Shown piece by piece: positions 23,685 through 32,605 of a stretch of DNA of 46,892 nt. A program made the translations under genes and the position numbers. Location: assembly GCA_947625625.1 (NCBI GenBank), contig CANQPC010000008.1, positions 1 through 46,892 of the forward strand. The letters run 5' to 3'. Under the pieces are notes generated by a model that searched no databases, had not been told where the DNA came from, and saw only the letters and a list, made by a program, of their open reading frames with translations. Origin of the DNA: an uncultured Bacilli bacterium. Its GTDB lineage: Bacteria > Bacillota_I > Bacilli_A > RF39 > UBA660. Every line of letters begins with the position of its first letter. Position 1 is the stretch's first letter.

Positions 23685-23800
23685 CAGGTTAAAGATATGA
23701 AAGTATTTAAAATATAAAATTAGCTATATATAAAGGTTAATCTATAATTTTTAAAAAAAAACGTTTTTTACTTTTTTAATTAAAACAGATTAAAAAACTA
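23685..23800. mobile_element. Degenerate single end of an ISAs1-like element
   Basis: Starting with CAGGTTAAAGATATGAAA at 23685, this stretch resembles the left end of the intact insertion sequence at 39737: the 18-base terminal repeat matches at 17 positions, and the blocks ATTAGCT, ATAAAGGTTAATCTAT and TTTACTTTTTTAA follow in the same order and similar spacing. No transposase frame and no opposite end are present. It lies just upstream of the restriction-modification promoter, so an element probably inserted here and was deleted. Confidence 0.7.
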
Positions 23801-23842
23801 TTTAATTTATTTTAAATTTTGCTACCTAAATGTTACCTGAAA

Positions 23843-25768
23843 TTATTTTTTTAGGCTTGTTAAGTTAATGTTTAAATGTACTGGCTCTGTTTCAGGTATT
23901 TTATTTATTACAGTTGTTTCTACAGATTCTTCATTAAATATCAAATGTTGTAGAGGAAGTATATTAGCATTAATATCTTTATTACTATTCTTCCTCATAA
24001 ATTCTAAAATTGAATAAAACTTTGATGAAACATCACCATCAGTAATTATTTGCATATTCTTTTCATTCATAAATTTAAATATTGAAGCAACTATTTCATA
24101 AGATATGCAAAATATGGTGCTATCTAACTTATTAACATTATTTTCATCTAACCCAGCAGAAAGTAACAATTCATATATTTTTTTATTATTATCTGCATTT
24201 AACATAATAGGCAATTTATAAAGAATATTTAAATTTGAAAAATATTGATAATTACATCTAATATTATCTAAAATCTCTTCATTTGTCGGATTTTCCATAT
24301 TTAGTTGCTTTAACACTTTTAATTGGTTATAGTCTAATACATTAAATATTTGTGGATTATTTTCAATTTCCTTACATTCAATCACTAACTTAAATAATTG
24401 CAATAATTTTGGAGTTGAATAATAATATCTAAAAAATTTATTTAAAACTTTTGGATTTTCTATCAAATAATTATATATTTTTGAGTGCCCCTCTAGTTCC
24501 TTTATAGTATCAACATCTAACCATACCAATAATTTAAATTGTTCTTTAGTTAATTGTATAGATTCTAGTTTATTTATATCTATGTGTTTATTCAAAATCA
24601 TTCTAATCATATCTGTAATATTACTTACGCCATTATTCCTAAAATAATTTACTACATTTAATCTTATGTTGTTATATATCAAAGCATATAGTTCATCATC
24701 AGTTAATGTTTCACTAGCTAGCTCTTTTATCTCATCAACCGATAATAAACTATTAAACACGCATACTTCCATTAAAGAAATACTTTTTGTAATTCTATCA
24801 AGTTCGAATATTTGATTAATTCTATATTTTTCTTTTTGCAATTCATCATTCAATTTACTATCATCTTTATTTTCTAGTACAAAATTTCTAGTTATAATAA
24901 GTGTTTTTTCATTAATACATTGATTTTTAACAAAAGCCAATTCTATGTCTTTAGTTATGTCATCATTATTTACTTCATGAATTAGCTTTATATATTCTAT
25001 CAAATAATTTATTTTATCTAAAACTAATTTAACATCATATTGTTTATTATTTGGATTATTTTCTAAATATCTTAATACAGTAAATGAATCTCCTGATACT
25101 TGAATTATGTGTTCAAACTCTCTTTTATATATATCCATTTCTTGTGGCTTTACATCATTTATTCCTAAATAAGCTCTTTGTGGAAATACAGAAAACTTTT
25201 CTTTTAAATCATCTGGTAAATTGGAATCAATCATAATCTTTCTTTTTATAGAAATCTCTAATAACCTATTAATGTCATTTATAGAATTTGGATATAGCAC
25301 GTTCAATATACTATATAAATACGAATAATCATGTAAAGGTTGAAGTGAATGTTGATCTCTAGCTCGTATAACTCTGTCAATTAATGACTGATCTAAATTA
25401 TAAAACCTTCTTACATCTCTACCATTATTCCCTCTGTCACCAATTTTAAAAATTTGATTTGATTTAAATTCTTCTAATGTTTGAGTTGGATAATTTGTAA
25501 TTTGTTCTAAAAGTAAAACATACTTCATTATTCTTTCACCAACAAATCCAAGTTTGATTAATAATATATCTTTTTGCTCTTTTACAATTTCTTCAATATT
25601 TGGATATAATTTTCTTGTTTTATATGTAATTTCGCCATCTATTAAATGAAACCCATATTTATTTTGAAAGCCCAATAAAGAATTATCAATGTCTTCCATC
25701 ATACTTATTGCTTTTTTATAAAAATCCATAATGTATTCCATTTTTTTATTATAATCAACAATAGTCAC
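23843..25768 (-). CDS. Unrecognised 641-residue helical protein
   Basis: I do not recognise this protein. It is very rich in N, I, L, K and E, has no signal peptide, membrane span or catalytic motif that I can see, and reads as mostly helical. The first 170 residues contain an amphipathic helical bundle. The rest shows repeated helix pairs, like a long alpha-solenoid. GTG 25768 has AAAGGTG upstream; the alternative ATG at 25789 overlaps the stop of the upstream 30-codon frame (TAATG), giving 648 residues. It sits between the IS remnant and a truncated DUF3781 gene, which suggests it was inserted into, or rearranged with, a DUF3781/TfoX pair. Confidence 0.65.
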   Translation of the reverse strand: MTIVDYNKKMEYIMDFYKKAISMMEDIDNSLLGFQNKYGFHLIDGEITYKTRKLYPNIEEIVKEQKDILLIKLGFVGERIMKYVLLLEQITNYPTQTLEEFKSNQIFKIGDRGNNGRDVRRFYNLDQSLIDRVIRARDQHSLQPLHDYSYLYSILNVLYPNSINDINRLLEISIKRKIMIDSNLPDDLKEKFSVFPQRAYLGINDVKPQEMDIYKREFEHIIQVSGDSFTVLRYLENNPNNKQYDVKLVLDKINYLIEYIKLIHEVNNDDITKDIELAFVKNQCINEKTLIITRNFVLENKDDSKLNDELQKEKYRINQIFELDRITKSISLMEVCVFNSLLSVDEIKELASETLTDDELYALIYNNIRLNVVNYFRNNGVSNITDMIRMILNKHIDINKLESIQLTKEQFKLLVWLDVDTIKELEGHSKIYNYLIENPKVLNKFFRYYYSTPKLLQLFKLVIECKEIENNPQIFNVLDYNQLKVLKQLNMENPTNEEILDNIRCNYQYFSNLNILYKLPIMLNADNNKKIYELLLSAGLDENNVNKLDSTIFCISYEIVASIFKFMNEKNMQIITDGDVSSKFYSILEFMRKNSNKDINANILPLQHLIFNEESVETTVINKIPETEPVHLNINLTSLKK

Positions 25769-25788
25769 ATTCAACACACCTTTCATCA

Positions 25789-25881
25789 TTAATTACCATT
25801 ATTATTTAAATCAATTCCATCAATACTTATTTCAGTAGTATGAATTTTATCAATATTTGATAATAATATTTCTTTATTCAT
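25789..25881 (-). pseudogene. Truncated DUF3781 gene (N-terminal 30 codons)
   Basis: A 30-codon frame begins at ATG 25881 with AGAGG upstream. Its first half, MNKEILLSNIDKIHTTE, matches what I know as the N-terminus of DUF3781 proteins (a DKIHTTEL-type motif). The similarity then stops and the frame ends. DUF3781 proteins are about 80 or more residues, so most of the gene is missing. The stop overlaps the ATG of the following large frame, so it may still be translated and couple into it. Confidence 0.5.
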
Positions 25882-25896
25882 ATAATTTAAACCTCT

Positions 25897-26196
25897 TTAC
25901 TTTTTAATTGATAAATCTTTGCAAGTATCAATAACAATTTCTTTTAATAATTCTTTGTTATCTACATCATCAACTAAATACATAGGTTTAGCACTCTCAT
26001 AAGGTATAGATTCTTGCATATTGTATTTTTTATTACTTTCTACTATCTTAACAAGTAATCTATCATCATATATTCCACCAAATAATATTCCATCATAATA
26101 AAGTAAATATTCTCCCATCATTGATTTACAAGTAATCTTATCTAATAAATTTAATTGTTCCAATACAAAATATCTATAATCTTTTGTTGTAGCCAT
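25897..26196 (-). CDS. TfoX N-terminal domain protein
   Basis: A 99-residue protein consisting of a TfoX-N domain alone (MMGEYLLYYDGILFGGIYDDRLLVKI is the core; the glycine-rich strand and YDGI motif are typical). Full TfoX/Sxy in Proteobacteria controls competence, but stand-alone domains in Firmicutes have no established role. The ribosome binding site is weak (GAAAGTGAG). It is 15 bases upstream of the truncated DUF3781 frame, so the two were probably once a functional pair. Confidence 0.8.
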   Translation of the reverse strand: MATTKDYRYFVLEQLNLLDKITCKSMMGEYLLYYDGILFGGIYDDRLLVKIVESNKKYNMQESIPYESAKPMYLVDDVDNKELLKEIVIDTCKDLSIKK

Positions 26197-26261
26197 TATA
26201 TCAACTCACTTTCAAATTACTATTTATCTCACTAAATATTATATCATTAAATTTACTACAT

Positions 26262-26460
26262 CTACTTTTTTCTTGTTACTTCATATTCATTTATTCTATA
26301 TTTGAAATCATATATAGCACAGACAACAAAATCTCTAATAAATTCTTCTTGTCTTTTTTTATCTAAATAATAAATATAAATAAAACTAACACAAATTGTT
26401 AACAATGATAATCCACAACAAGCATAAAATTTGTGGGGTAAATGTGGTGGTAAAGATTAT
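26262..26460 (-). other. Intergenic stretch with a possible gene remnant
   Basis: Between the TfoX gene and Fic there are 500 bases. One open minus-strand frame ending at the TAG 26262-26264 encodes about 60 residues with a hydrophobic patch and a charged end (RQEEFIRDFVVCAIYDFKYR). It has no ATG or ribosome binding site and begins right after a stop. I regard it as a remnant at best. The rest, 26565-26696, shows nothing beyond AT-rich sequence and the element at 26505. Confidence 0.25.
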
Positions 26461-26504
26461 TTTTTAAAATTCACCTATTCGCAAGCTCTTATAAATAAAG
26501 GGTT

Positions 26505-26559
26505 CAACAAAAATGGAGCGCTATTGTGCTCCTTCAGGGGGCGGTTAGTATTCACGCAC
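26505..26559 (-). terminator. Structured terminator-like element, copy A (downstream of fic)
   Basis: Minus-strand CCCCCTGAA is followed by the stem GGAGC/GCTCC and then CATTTTTGTT. It resembles a rho-independent terminator for fic, although it lies about 140 bases after the fic stop. An element with the same flanks and a different but still paired stem lies at 27934-27983. The upstream GTGCGTGAATA is also similar in both. Confidence 0.6.
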
Positions 26560-26696
26560 TTCTAAGTTTATTTAAATACTTTTAACTTTATTTTAAAACT
26601 TTAAAAATTAGTTATTAGACGTAATAATTCAATAAAAGTTTAAAATTTTGGTAGTTGAAAAGGTAATTGAAATTTATTTCTTAACTACCATTATGT

Positions 26697-27692
26697 TTAA
26701 ATTTTATAATACATTTGATTTTTACTAGTTGGTTTATCGGGAATAGTAAGAGCCACTAATCCTTCATTTATGGCGGGATCTAGATAAGTTGATCTTAAAG
26801 TTTCTTTTGATTTAATTCCTAATTTATTCATAATATCATTTGCAGTCATTGGAACATTATAATCCATTACCTGTAATAATTTTCTAATATTAATTGTTTT
26901 TTCCGTGATAGGCATACTAGTAGCAATAACTGATTCTTCTAAAACTTCATCAATCATTTTTAACATAAACTCAATAAATATTGTAGAATCTCCGTTTTTG
27001 TTGCAGTCTGCAATTGCCTTATAATATCCATCTTGATATTTCTTTAATTCTGATTCTATAGGTAAATATTCAAATATTTCTTTCCAATTAGAAAGAATAA
27101 TATTTTGCCATAACCTAGCTGTTCTACCATTTCCGTCTTCAAAAGGATGAATAAATACAAATTCATAATGAAAAATGGATGACAATATTAATGGATGTAT
27201 GTCATTTTTTATTTCTTTCATCCAATCAAACAATTGATTCATTAATATATCTATTTGTTCTGGTGGAGGACACATATGAATGCAGTTACCATTTTCATCA
27301 AATACTCCTTCACCACCTTTTCTAAATTCTCCAGGTCCATTTACGATTAAATATGTCATAGTTTCATGTATTTTTTTTAAATCTTTAATAGAATATGGAT
27401 CTACGTCATTTATCATTTCATAAGCCTTATATGCATTTTTAACTTCTTGAATCTCTTTTTGTGGCCCAATAACTGTTTTGCCAGAAATTAAATCCTTAAC
27501 TTGATTAATTGATAGAGAATTTGCTTCTATTGCCAATGACGAATGGATTGAGCGAATTCTATTGTTTTTTCTTAATATTGGCATTTTATTAAAGTTAACA
27601 TAATTATCTAATTTTCCTATTTTTTCCATAATGCTAGAAACATAATCAACCATTTTATTCGTTATTGTAAATGGTGGTACATAGTTTTTCAT
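26697..27692 (-). CDS. Fic/DOC family AMP-transferase, self-inhibited class II type
   Basis: A 331-residue Fic protein, expected to transfer AMP from ATP to a protein target. The catalytic motif HPFEDGNGRTAR is at residues 182-193, with the catalytic H and the anion-binding DGNGR. The inhibitory motif SSLAIEAN at 51-58 (pattern S/T-x3-E-x-N, slightly altered from the usual EGN) places it in the class with an N-terminal inhibitory helix. The C-terminal 70 residues look like a winged-helix domain. The start at 27692 has GAGGTGA upstream. It is transcribed alone (promoter 27720-27748). No antitoxin gene is adjacent, consistent with built-in inhibition. Confidence 0.9.
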   Translation of the reverse strand: MKNYVPPFTITNKMVDYVSSIMEKIGKLDNYVNFNKMPILRKNNRIRSIHSSLAIEANSLSINQVKDLISGKTVIGPQKEIQEVKNAYKAYEMINDVDPYSIKDLKKIHETMTYLIVNGPGEFRKGGEGVFDENGNCIHMCPPPEQIDILMNQLFDWMKEIKNDIHPLILSSIFHYEFVFIHPFEDGNGRTARLWQNIILSNWKEIFEYLPIESELKKYQDGYYKAIADCNKNGDSTIFIEFMLKMIDEVLEESVIATSMPITEKTINIRKLLQVMDYNVPMTANDIMNKLGIKSKETLRSTYLDPAINEGLVALTIPDKPTSKNQMYYKI

Positions 27693-27719
27693 TAAATTCA
27701 CCTCAATTTTTATATATTT

Positions 27720-27748
27720 ATTATACCATTATTTGTATTTAAATTCAA
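27720..27748 (-). promoter_or_regulatory. Promoter of the Fic gene
   Basis: Minus-strand TTGAAT (27743-27748), a 17-base spacer and TATAAT (27720-27725), about 22 bases before the start. Confidence 0.75.
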
Positions 27749-27933
27749 TATATCTTGCATAATTCTTGCTTAATTCTTACTTAAATTTTGTAAATTGCAA
27801 CAATAGTCAATCGATGGGGCAATTCACTTTAAAATTTTAATGTTTAAATTATCATAAATGAAAGTCTTTCTAAACTAATATAAACTTTTCTAAATATTAG
27901 TAAGTCTTAAGTGAATCATTATAAGTTAAGATA

Positions 27934-27983
27934 AACAAAAATGAGAGCTTTCGCTCTCTTCAGGGGGTTTTGGTTATCACACC
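27934..27983 (-). terminator. Structured terminator-like element, copy B (downstream of recG)
   Basis: Minus-strand CCCCCTGAA is followed by GAGAGC-GAAA-GCTCTC, a stem closed by a GNRA tetraloop, and CATTTTTGTT. It lies about 110 bases after the recG stop. The flanks are the same as in copy A at 26505. Positions 28000-28060 hold two more small inverted repeats (CTAC/GTAG and GTCATA/TATGAC). The rest of the 27702-28093 gap shows nothing else I can interpret. Confidence 0.65.
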
Positions 27984-28093
27984 TACATTATGTCGTAGAG
28001 TGCGGTCATATTTTATTATGACATATTAATCATAATATATTTTTTATAAAAAAGCAATAGTTTTTTTCAATTTATTTTATTTTCAAATTTTAC

Positions 28094-30100
28094 CTATTCG
28101 AGATTTTCAATTTTTTGAAGTTCATTTAAAATCGGAAAATATTCAGGATTTGTTTTAAATGTAAAGAGAGTACCAATAAATTCATCAGCATCTTCTTTAG
28201 CTTTAAGTAACATCTTATAATCCTTTCTTATATTTGCCATTACAAGACCAATTTCGCCACTTTGTCGTTGCCCGAAAAGATCTCCTTCACCTCGTGTCTG
28301 AAAATCATATTCACTAATTTCAAATCCATCGTTTGTTCTTTCCAGCAATCGCAAGCGTTCTTGAGAATCGCGAGCGACAAGGATACAGTAACTTTGAAGA
28401 TCACTTCTTCCTACTCTACCTCGAAGCTGATGCAAAGTAGATAAACCGAACATATTAGCATTAAAAATAACTATCATGGATGCATTAGGAACATTAACTC
28501 CAACTTCAATTACTGTAGTCGAAATTAAAATATTAATTTTCCTATTTTCAAATTGTGACATAACCTTAGTCTTTTCCTTATTATCTAGTTTTCCATGAAT
28601 AACACCAATTTTAGCTATCTTTCCGAAAGCCTTATTCATTTTTTCTTTCAAATCGATAACATTTTCAATAGCTTCCGAATCATCATCTTCGATCATTGGA
28701 GCAACCACATAAATTTGATGACCTTGATCGATTTCTTTTTTCATAAGCTCTAAAACTTCAGTAATTTCTTTCTCTTTTTTAAAGTAAGTAATTACTTCCT
28801 TTCTACCACTTGGCTTACTCTTAATTGAAGTAACATCAGTGTCACCATAGATAGTCAAAGCATATGTTCTAGGAATTGGCGTAGCACTCATCGATAAAAC
28901 GTCGGGAGAATTACCCTTTTCTTTAAATATATTTCTCTGATTGACACCAAATCTATGTTGCTCATCGGTAATAACAAGTCCAAGCTTTTTATATTTAATT
29001 TTTTCTTGAATTAAAGACTGTGTCCCAATAATTAAATCAATATCGCCATTTTCTAAACTAGCATATATTTCCTTTTTTTCTTTGATAGAAGTACTAGAAG
29101 TTAATAATCTTATCGTCATTTTAGTCTTCTCAAATATCTTTAATGCCTCTTCATAATGCTGACGAGCAAGTATTTCAGTAGGAACCATTAATGCCGATTG
29201 ATACTTTGCTAGAAAGTTAGCATAAATGCTAATAAAAGCCACTATCGTTTTACCAGAGCCAACATCACCTTGCAATAGACGATTCATTCTTTTTTTAGCT
29301 TCAAGATCGCCTAAAATCTCTTTCACTGCTCTCTCCTGATCGACTGTCAATGAAAATGGTAATCTTGATATAAATTTATCTATCTTTTCATAATCAATTT
29401 TTCTCGATATAGCCTTCTCATCATCTTCAATCTTTGCCTTTAGATAATTTATTTTTAACATATACATAAATAATTCTTCATACTTAATTCTCTGACGAGC
29501 TTTCTTTAATCTTAAAATATCAGAAGGATTATGTATATTGTAAATAGCTTCCTTTTTAGTTAAAAAATTATATCTTTCTTCCAAATAATGTGGTACAAAA
29601 TTAATAACATCATAATCCATATGGAGAAAGGAAATAATAAATTTAGATAATTGCTTTACCGATAGACCATTAGTCGTATAATAAATAGGTTCAATTTTAG
29701 CACCGGGAGGAAGAAGTCCAAAGCGAATATTAGCGGCTACAACAGTATTTTTTAACTTATCGTATTTTCCAATAATTGTAACTTCTTTACCACTTTTTAA
29801 ATCTTGATATAAATAAATTCTATTATATAAGGTAACATTTAAAATATTAGTTTTCGTATTAATTCTAAAAATTATCTTTTTTAAACTTTTATTTATATAA
29901 ATAATTGTCGGTTGACCTTCGATAATACCATCAATAATAATTCGATCACCATTATTGAGGTTTTGAACATCACTTTTCTTAATAATATCATAACGATAGG
30001 GATAATAATTAAGTAGCTCCTCACAATTATGAATTCCCAGTTTATTCATTAGTTCCTTAGTCTTAGGTCCTATTCCTTCTATTGTTTCTAGTTCTAACAT
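28094..30100 (-). CDS. recG: ATP-dependent DNA helicase RecG
   Basis: RecG reverses stalled replication forks and branch-migrates recombination junctions. The 668-residue length is normal. The N-terminal wedge/OB domain (about residues 1-230) is followed by helicase motif I GDVGSGKT, motif II DEQH (TDEQHRFG), motif III SATPIPRT and the motif VI region HQLRGRVGRS, then the TRG-like QTRGEGDLFGQRQSG near the C-terminus. The start has GGATGTGG upstream and the promoter at 30122-30149. It is transcribed alone between ftsZ and the accessory region, so it marks the conserved chromosome boundary. Confidence 0.97.
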   Translation of the reverse strand: MLELETIEGIGPKTKELMNKLGIHNCEELLNYYPYRYDIIKKSDVQNLNNGDRIIIDGIIEGQPTIIYINKSLKKIIFRINTKTNILNVTLYNRIYLYQDLKSGKEVTIIGKYDKLKNTVVAANIRFGLLPPGAKIEPIYYTTNGLSVKQLSKFIISFLHMDYDVINFVPHYLEERYNFLTKKEAIYNIHNPSDILRLKKARQRIKYEELFMYMLKINYLKAKIEDDEKAISRKIDYEKIDKFISRLPFSLTVDQERAVKEILGDLEAKKRMNRLLQGDVGSGKTIVAFISIYANFLAKYQSALMVPTEILARQHYEEALKIFEKTKMTIRLLTSSTSIKEKKEIYASLENGDIDLIIGTQSLIQEKIKYKKLGLVITDEQHRFGVNQRNIFKEKGNSPDVLSMSATPIPRTYALTIYGDTDVTSIKSKPSGRKEVITYFKKEKEITEVLELMKKEIDQGHQIYVVAPMIEDDDSEAIENVIDLKEKMNKAFGKIAKIGVIHGKLDNKEKTKVMSQFENRKINILISTTVIEVGVNVPNASMIVIFNANMFGLSTLHQLRGRVGRSDLQSYCILVARDSQERLRLLERTNDGFEISEYDFQTRGEGDLFGQRQSGEIGLVMANIRKDYKMLLKAKEDADEFIGTLFTFKTNPEYFPILNELQKIENLE

Positions 30101-30121
30101 TTACTACCACATCCTATTTTA

Positions 30122-30149
30122 ATTATAACATATATGAAAAAATTGTCTA
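30122..30149 (-). promoter_or_regulatory. Promoter of recG
   Basis: Minus-strand TAGACA (30144-30149), a 16-base spacer and TATAAT (30122-30127), about 21 bases before the start. Confidence 0.7.
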
Positions 30150-30177
30150 CTAAGTTCACATACAGTTAATTAAGAAA

Positions 30178-30206
30178 GCAAAAAAAAGATAGTGTAAAAC
30201 TATCTT
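30178..30206 (-). terminator. Terminator of ftsA-ftsZ
   Basis: A perfect eight-pair minus-strand stem AAGATAGT-TTTAC-ACTATCTT (30186-30206) is followed by at least six T's. The ftsZ stop codon overlaps the stem. Confidence 0.92.
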
Positions 30207-31284
30207 AATAATTATCTCTATCTCTTAAGAATGGAGGAATATCTAAATCGTTATCACTATCAGTAACAGCTTCGCGATATAAGTCTTCACGTTTTGTCGA
30301 ACTGAAACTATGATATAATGGCTCACTTGGGTTTTCAAAGCCAGTAGCTATGACAGTGACAATTACCTCATCATTCAAATTTTCGTTAATTACGGCACCA
30401 AAGATAGTATTAATATCTGTATTAGCGGCCGTTCTAATAACCTCGGCAGCTTCTTCAACTTCAAATAAAGTAAGTGAAGAACCACCAGTAACATTAATTA
30501 TAGCATCCGTAGCACCATTGATTGAAGTTTCCAAAAGTGGTGAAGAAACAGCTTGTTTAGCGGCTTCAACAGCTCTATTTTCACCTGAACCAACACCAAT
30601 ACCAATCAAAGCATTACCACGATCTTTCATAACTGTCTTAACATCAGCAAAATCGAGGTTTACAAGTCCCGATACGGCAATTAAGTCAGATATTGACTGA
30701 ACTCCACGATGAAGGACATTATCTACTTCTCTGAAGGCTTCGAGCATAGGAGTCGACTTATCGATTAACTCTCTCAAACGATCATTTGGAATGACAATAA
30801 GTGTATCGACATGTTTTTTAAGTTCGTCTAATCCTGATACAGCTTGAGTCATACGTTTTTTACCTTCAAAACTGAAAGGTTTAGTGACAATGCCGACCGT
30901 TAGAGCACCTAAATCTTGAGATATTTCCGCAATTACGGGAGCAGCACCAGTTCCAGTACCTCCACCCATACCGCAAGTAATAAATACCATATCGGCACCT
31001 TTTATAGCCTCTTCTATTTCAGCTTTCGATTCGAGAGCGGCTTCCCTTCCAATTTCAGGATTAGCTCCCGCACCAAGACCATCGGTAAGCTCCCTACCAA
31101 TTTGAAGTTTAATAGGAGCTAAGGAATTATTTAGAACCTGTAAGTCCGTATTAGCCACAATAAACTCGACTCCTTTAAGTCCAGACTCTATCATTCTATT
31201 GACGGCATTACAGCCACCCCCACCGACACCAATTACTTTTATTTTAGCTAATTGATCCATTTCTAAACCAAACATATTATTCAT
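30205..31284 (-). CDS. ftsZ: Cell division protein FtsZ
   Basis: The tubulin-like GTPase that forms the division ring. The 359-residue product has the nucleotide-binding region [10 protein letters not shown] (21-30), the tubulin signature GGGTGTG (107-113) and the catalytic T7 region [11 protein letters not shown]. The C-terminal tail [12 protein letters not shown] is the conserved peptide that binds FtsA and other partners; the linker before it is short. AGGAGG lies before the start. ftsA ends two bases upstream, so the two are one operon, with a terminator at the ftsZ stop. Confidence 0.98.
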   Translation of the reverse strand: MNNMFGLEMDQLAKIKVIGVGGGGCNAVNRMIESGLKGVEFIVANTDLQVLNNSLAPIKLQIGRELTDGLGAGANPEIGREAALESKAEIEEAIKGADMVFITCGMGGGTGTGAAPVIAEISQDLGALTVGIVTKPFSFEGKKRMTQAVSGLDELKKHVDTLIVIPNDRLRELIDKSTPMLEAFREVDNVLHRGVQSISDLIAVSGLVNLDFADVKTVMKDRGNALIGIGVGSGENRAVEAAKQAVSSPLLETSINGATDAIINVTGGSSLTLFEVEEAAEVIRTAANTDINTIFGAVINENLNDEVIVTVIATGFENPSEPLYHSFSSTKREDLYREAVTDSDNDLDIPPFLRDRDNY

Positions 31285-31286
31285 TT

Positions 31287-32534
31287 CTAATCCTCCTTAG
31301 TACCAATAAAACTACCGAATATCTTGGTAAATCCCGTTTTTTCCTTTTTATTCTTGCTATTTGGATTAATAAGTTGCTCTTCTTCAAAGCGATCTAACAT
31401 CGAATACTCTTTACCTCTTACTTCCATCTTATCGATAAAGCATTTTATCATTCCAATTGCTGTAATATATTTATTATCTCTTATTCCAAGAGTATCCTCA
31501 CTATATATTATAACATCTTTTCCTAAAATTTCATAGACCAAATTTTTAAAGGCCTTTATTTCAGTTAAGCCTCCAGTTATTACTATATAAGAAATATTTT
31601 GTTTTGTCAATAGCAATATTTGTTTCTTAGCTAGCTTAAGCTCTTCGATTAACCTATCCATAACTATCTCGGTCACTTCAATTTGATTTAGTTTAATTGT
31701 TTCCCCGGCTGTATTTTTTACTTCGTAAACATCATTCAAAGCAATAAATCTTTTATGTGACGAAGCAAATTTTTCTTTGATTGTCCTAGCATCAAAAATA
31801 TTGATATTAAACATATAAGCCAAATCTTTATCGATATTTATTCCTCCGAGCTGAATAGTTTCAGTATTCATAAGTTTTCCTTTATTATATACTGATACGT
31901 TGATTGTTTCATGTCCCATATTAATAATGGCTCCAACTTTTTTATCGAGGCTATTATTTCTAACTTCAAAATAATCTCCTAATCCCGAAACTAAAATATC
32001 GACTACTTCAATTCCAGCACCTTCCATAACCGAAAGAACAGAATATATATTTTTTTTCGGAGCAGATATCATTATCCCCTTAATTCCTAGTTTCTTTCCC
32101 GTTAGGCCTACTGGTTTTTCAACATTTTTACCATCGATAATAAAAGTTAGAGGAATAACTGTAATAAGTTCATATTCTTGAGCTAATTTAGAATATACCG
32201 AAGCTTTGATAACTCTATTGACATCTTCTGTCGTAATTAGTTCATCTTCATCATTAATGCTAACTTCTCCAGTTACAAACATAAATCTAGCATTATAATC
32301 AGGTACATTGACAATAGCTTTATTTATATTAATACCAAATCGATTATTTATTTCCTTAACTCCGTCTTTTATCGAATTAATCACTAAATTAGGATCAACA
32401 ATTAAACCTTTTCTTATTCCTTTTGATTTATTTTCATATGCTGCGATAACATGAACTTTATCTTTAATTTTTTCACATATAACAAACTTAATTGTATCGG
32501 ATCCAATATCAATAGCGGTATATATTTTCTTCAC
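31287..32534 (-). CDS. ftsA: Cell division protein FtsA
   Basis: The actin-like protein that ties the FtsZ ring to the membrane. The 415-residue product has the phosphate-1 motif DIGSDTIKF (residues 9-17), a SHS2/1C domain at about 85-165, the phosphate-2 motif [12 protein letters not shown] and the adenosine motif VITGGLTEI. The C-terminus [13 protein letters not shown] is an amphipathic membrane-targeting helix. It starts at GTG (32534) with GGGAGAG about ten bases upstream. Its promoter lies in the short gap after ftsW and overlaps the ftsW terminator. Confidence 0.95.
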   Translation of the reverse strand: MKKIYTAIDIGSDTIKFVICEKIKDKVHVIAAYENKSKGIRKGLIVDPNLVINSIKDGVKEINNRFGININKAIVNVPDYNARFMFVTGEVSINDEDELITTEDVNRVIKASVYSKLAQEYELITVIPLTFIIDGKNVEKPVGLTGKKLGIKGIMISAPKKNIYSVLSVMEGAGIEVVDILVSGLGDYFEVRNNSLDKKVGAIINMGHETINVSVYNKGKLMNTETIQLGGINIDKDLAYMFNINIFDARTIKEKFASSHKRFIALNDVYEVKNTAGETIKLNQIEVTEIVMDRLIEELKLAKKQILLLTKQNISYIVITGGLTEIKAFKNLVYEILGKDVIIYSEDTLGIRDNKYITAIGMIKCFIDKMEVRGKEYSMLDRFEEEQLINPNSKNKKEKTGFTKIFGSFIGTKED

Positions 32535-32566
32535 GATATCGACTCTCCCTAATATGATACATTCTA

Positions 32567-32595
32567 ATTATAACAAAAAATAAAGAAAATGTATA
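32567..32595 (-). promoter_or_regulatory. Promoter of ftsA-ftsZ
   Basis: Minus-strand TATACA (32590-32595), a 17-base spacer and TATAAT (32567-32572). The -35 box lies in the loop of the ftsW terminator, so the two elements are interleaved. Confidence 0.55.
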
Positions 32596-32605
32596 TATTT
32601 TCTTT
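32574..32605 (-). terminator. Terminator of ftsW
   Basis: Minus-strand AAAGAAAAT/ATTTTCTTT, a nine-pair stem with loop ATATAC, is followed by ATTTTTT. It begins at the ftsW stop. Confidence 0.75.

Noticed and set aside
26262-26460. A possible small membrane protein of about 60 residues
   Set aside because: No start codon or ribosome binding site, and the frame begins directly after a stop; at best a remnant.
26697-27983. Fic gene as part of a two-gene toxin-antitoxin pair
   Set aside because: No small antitoxin gene is adjacent, and the inhibitory SSLAIEAN helix is within the Fic protein itself.
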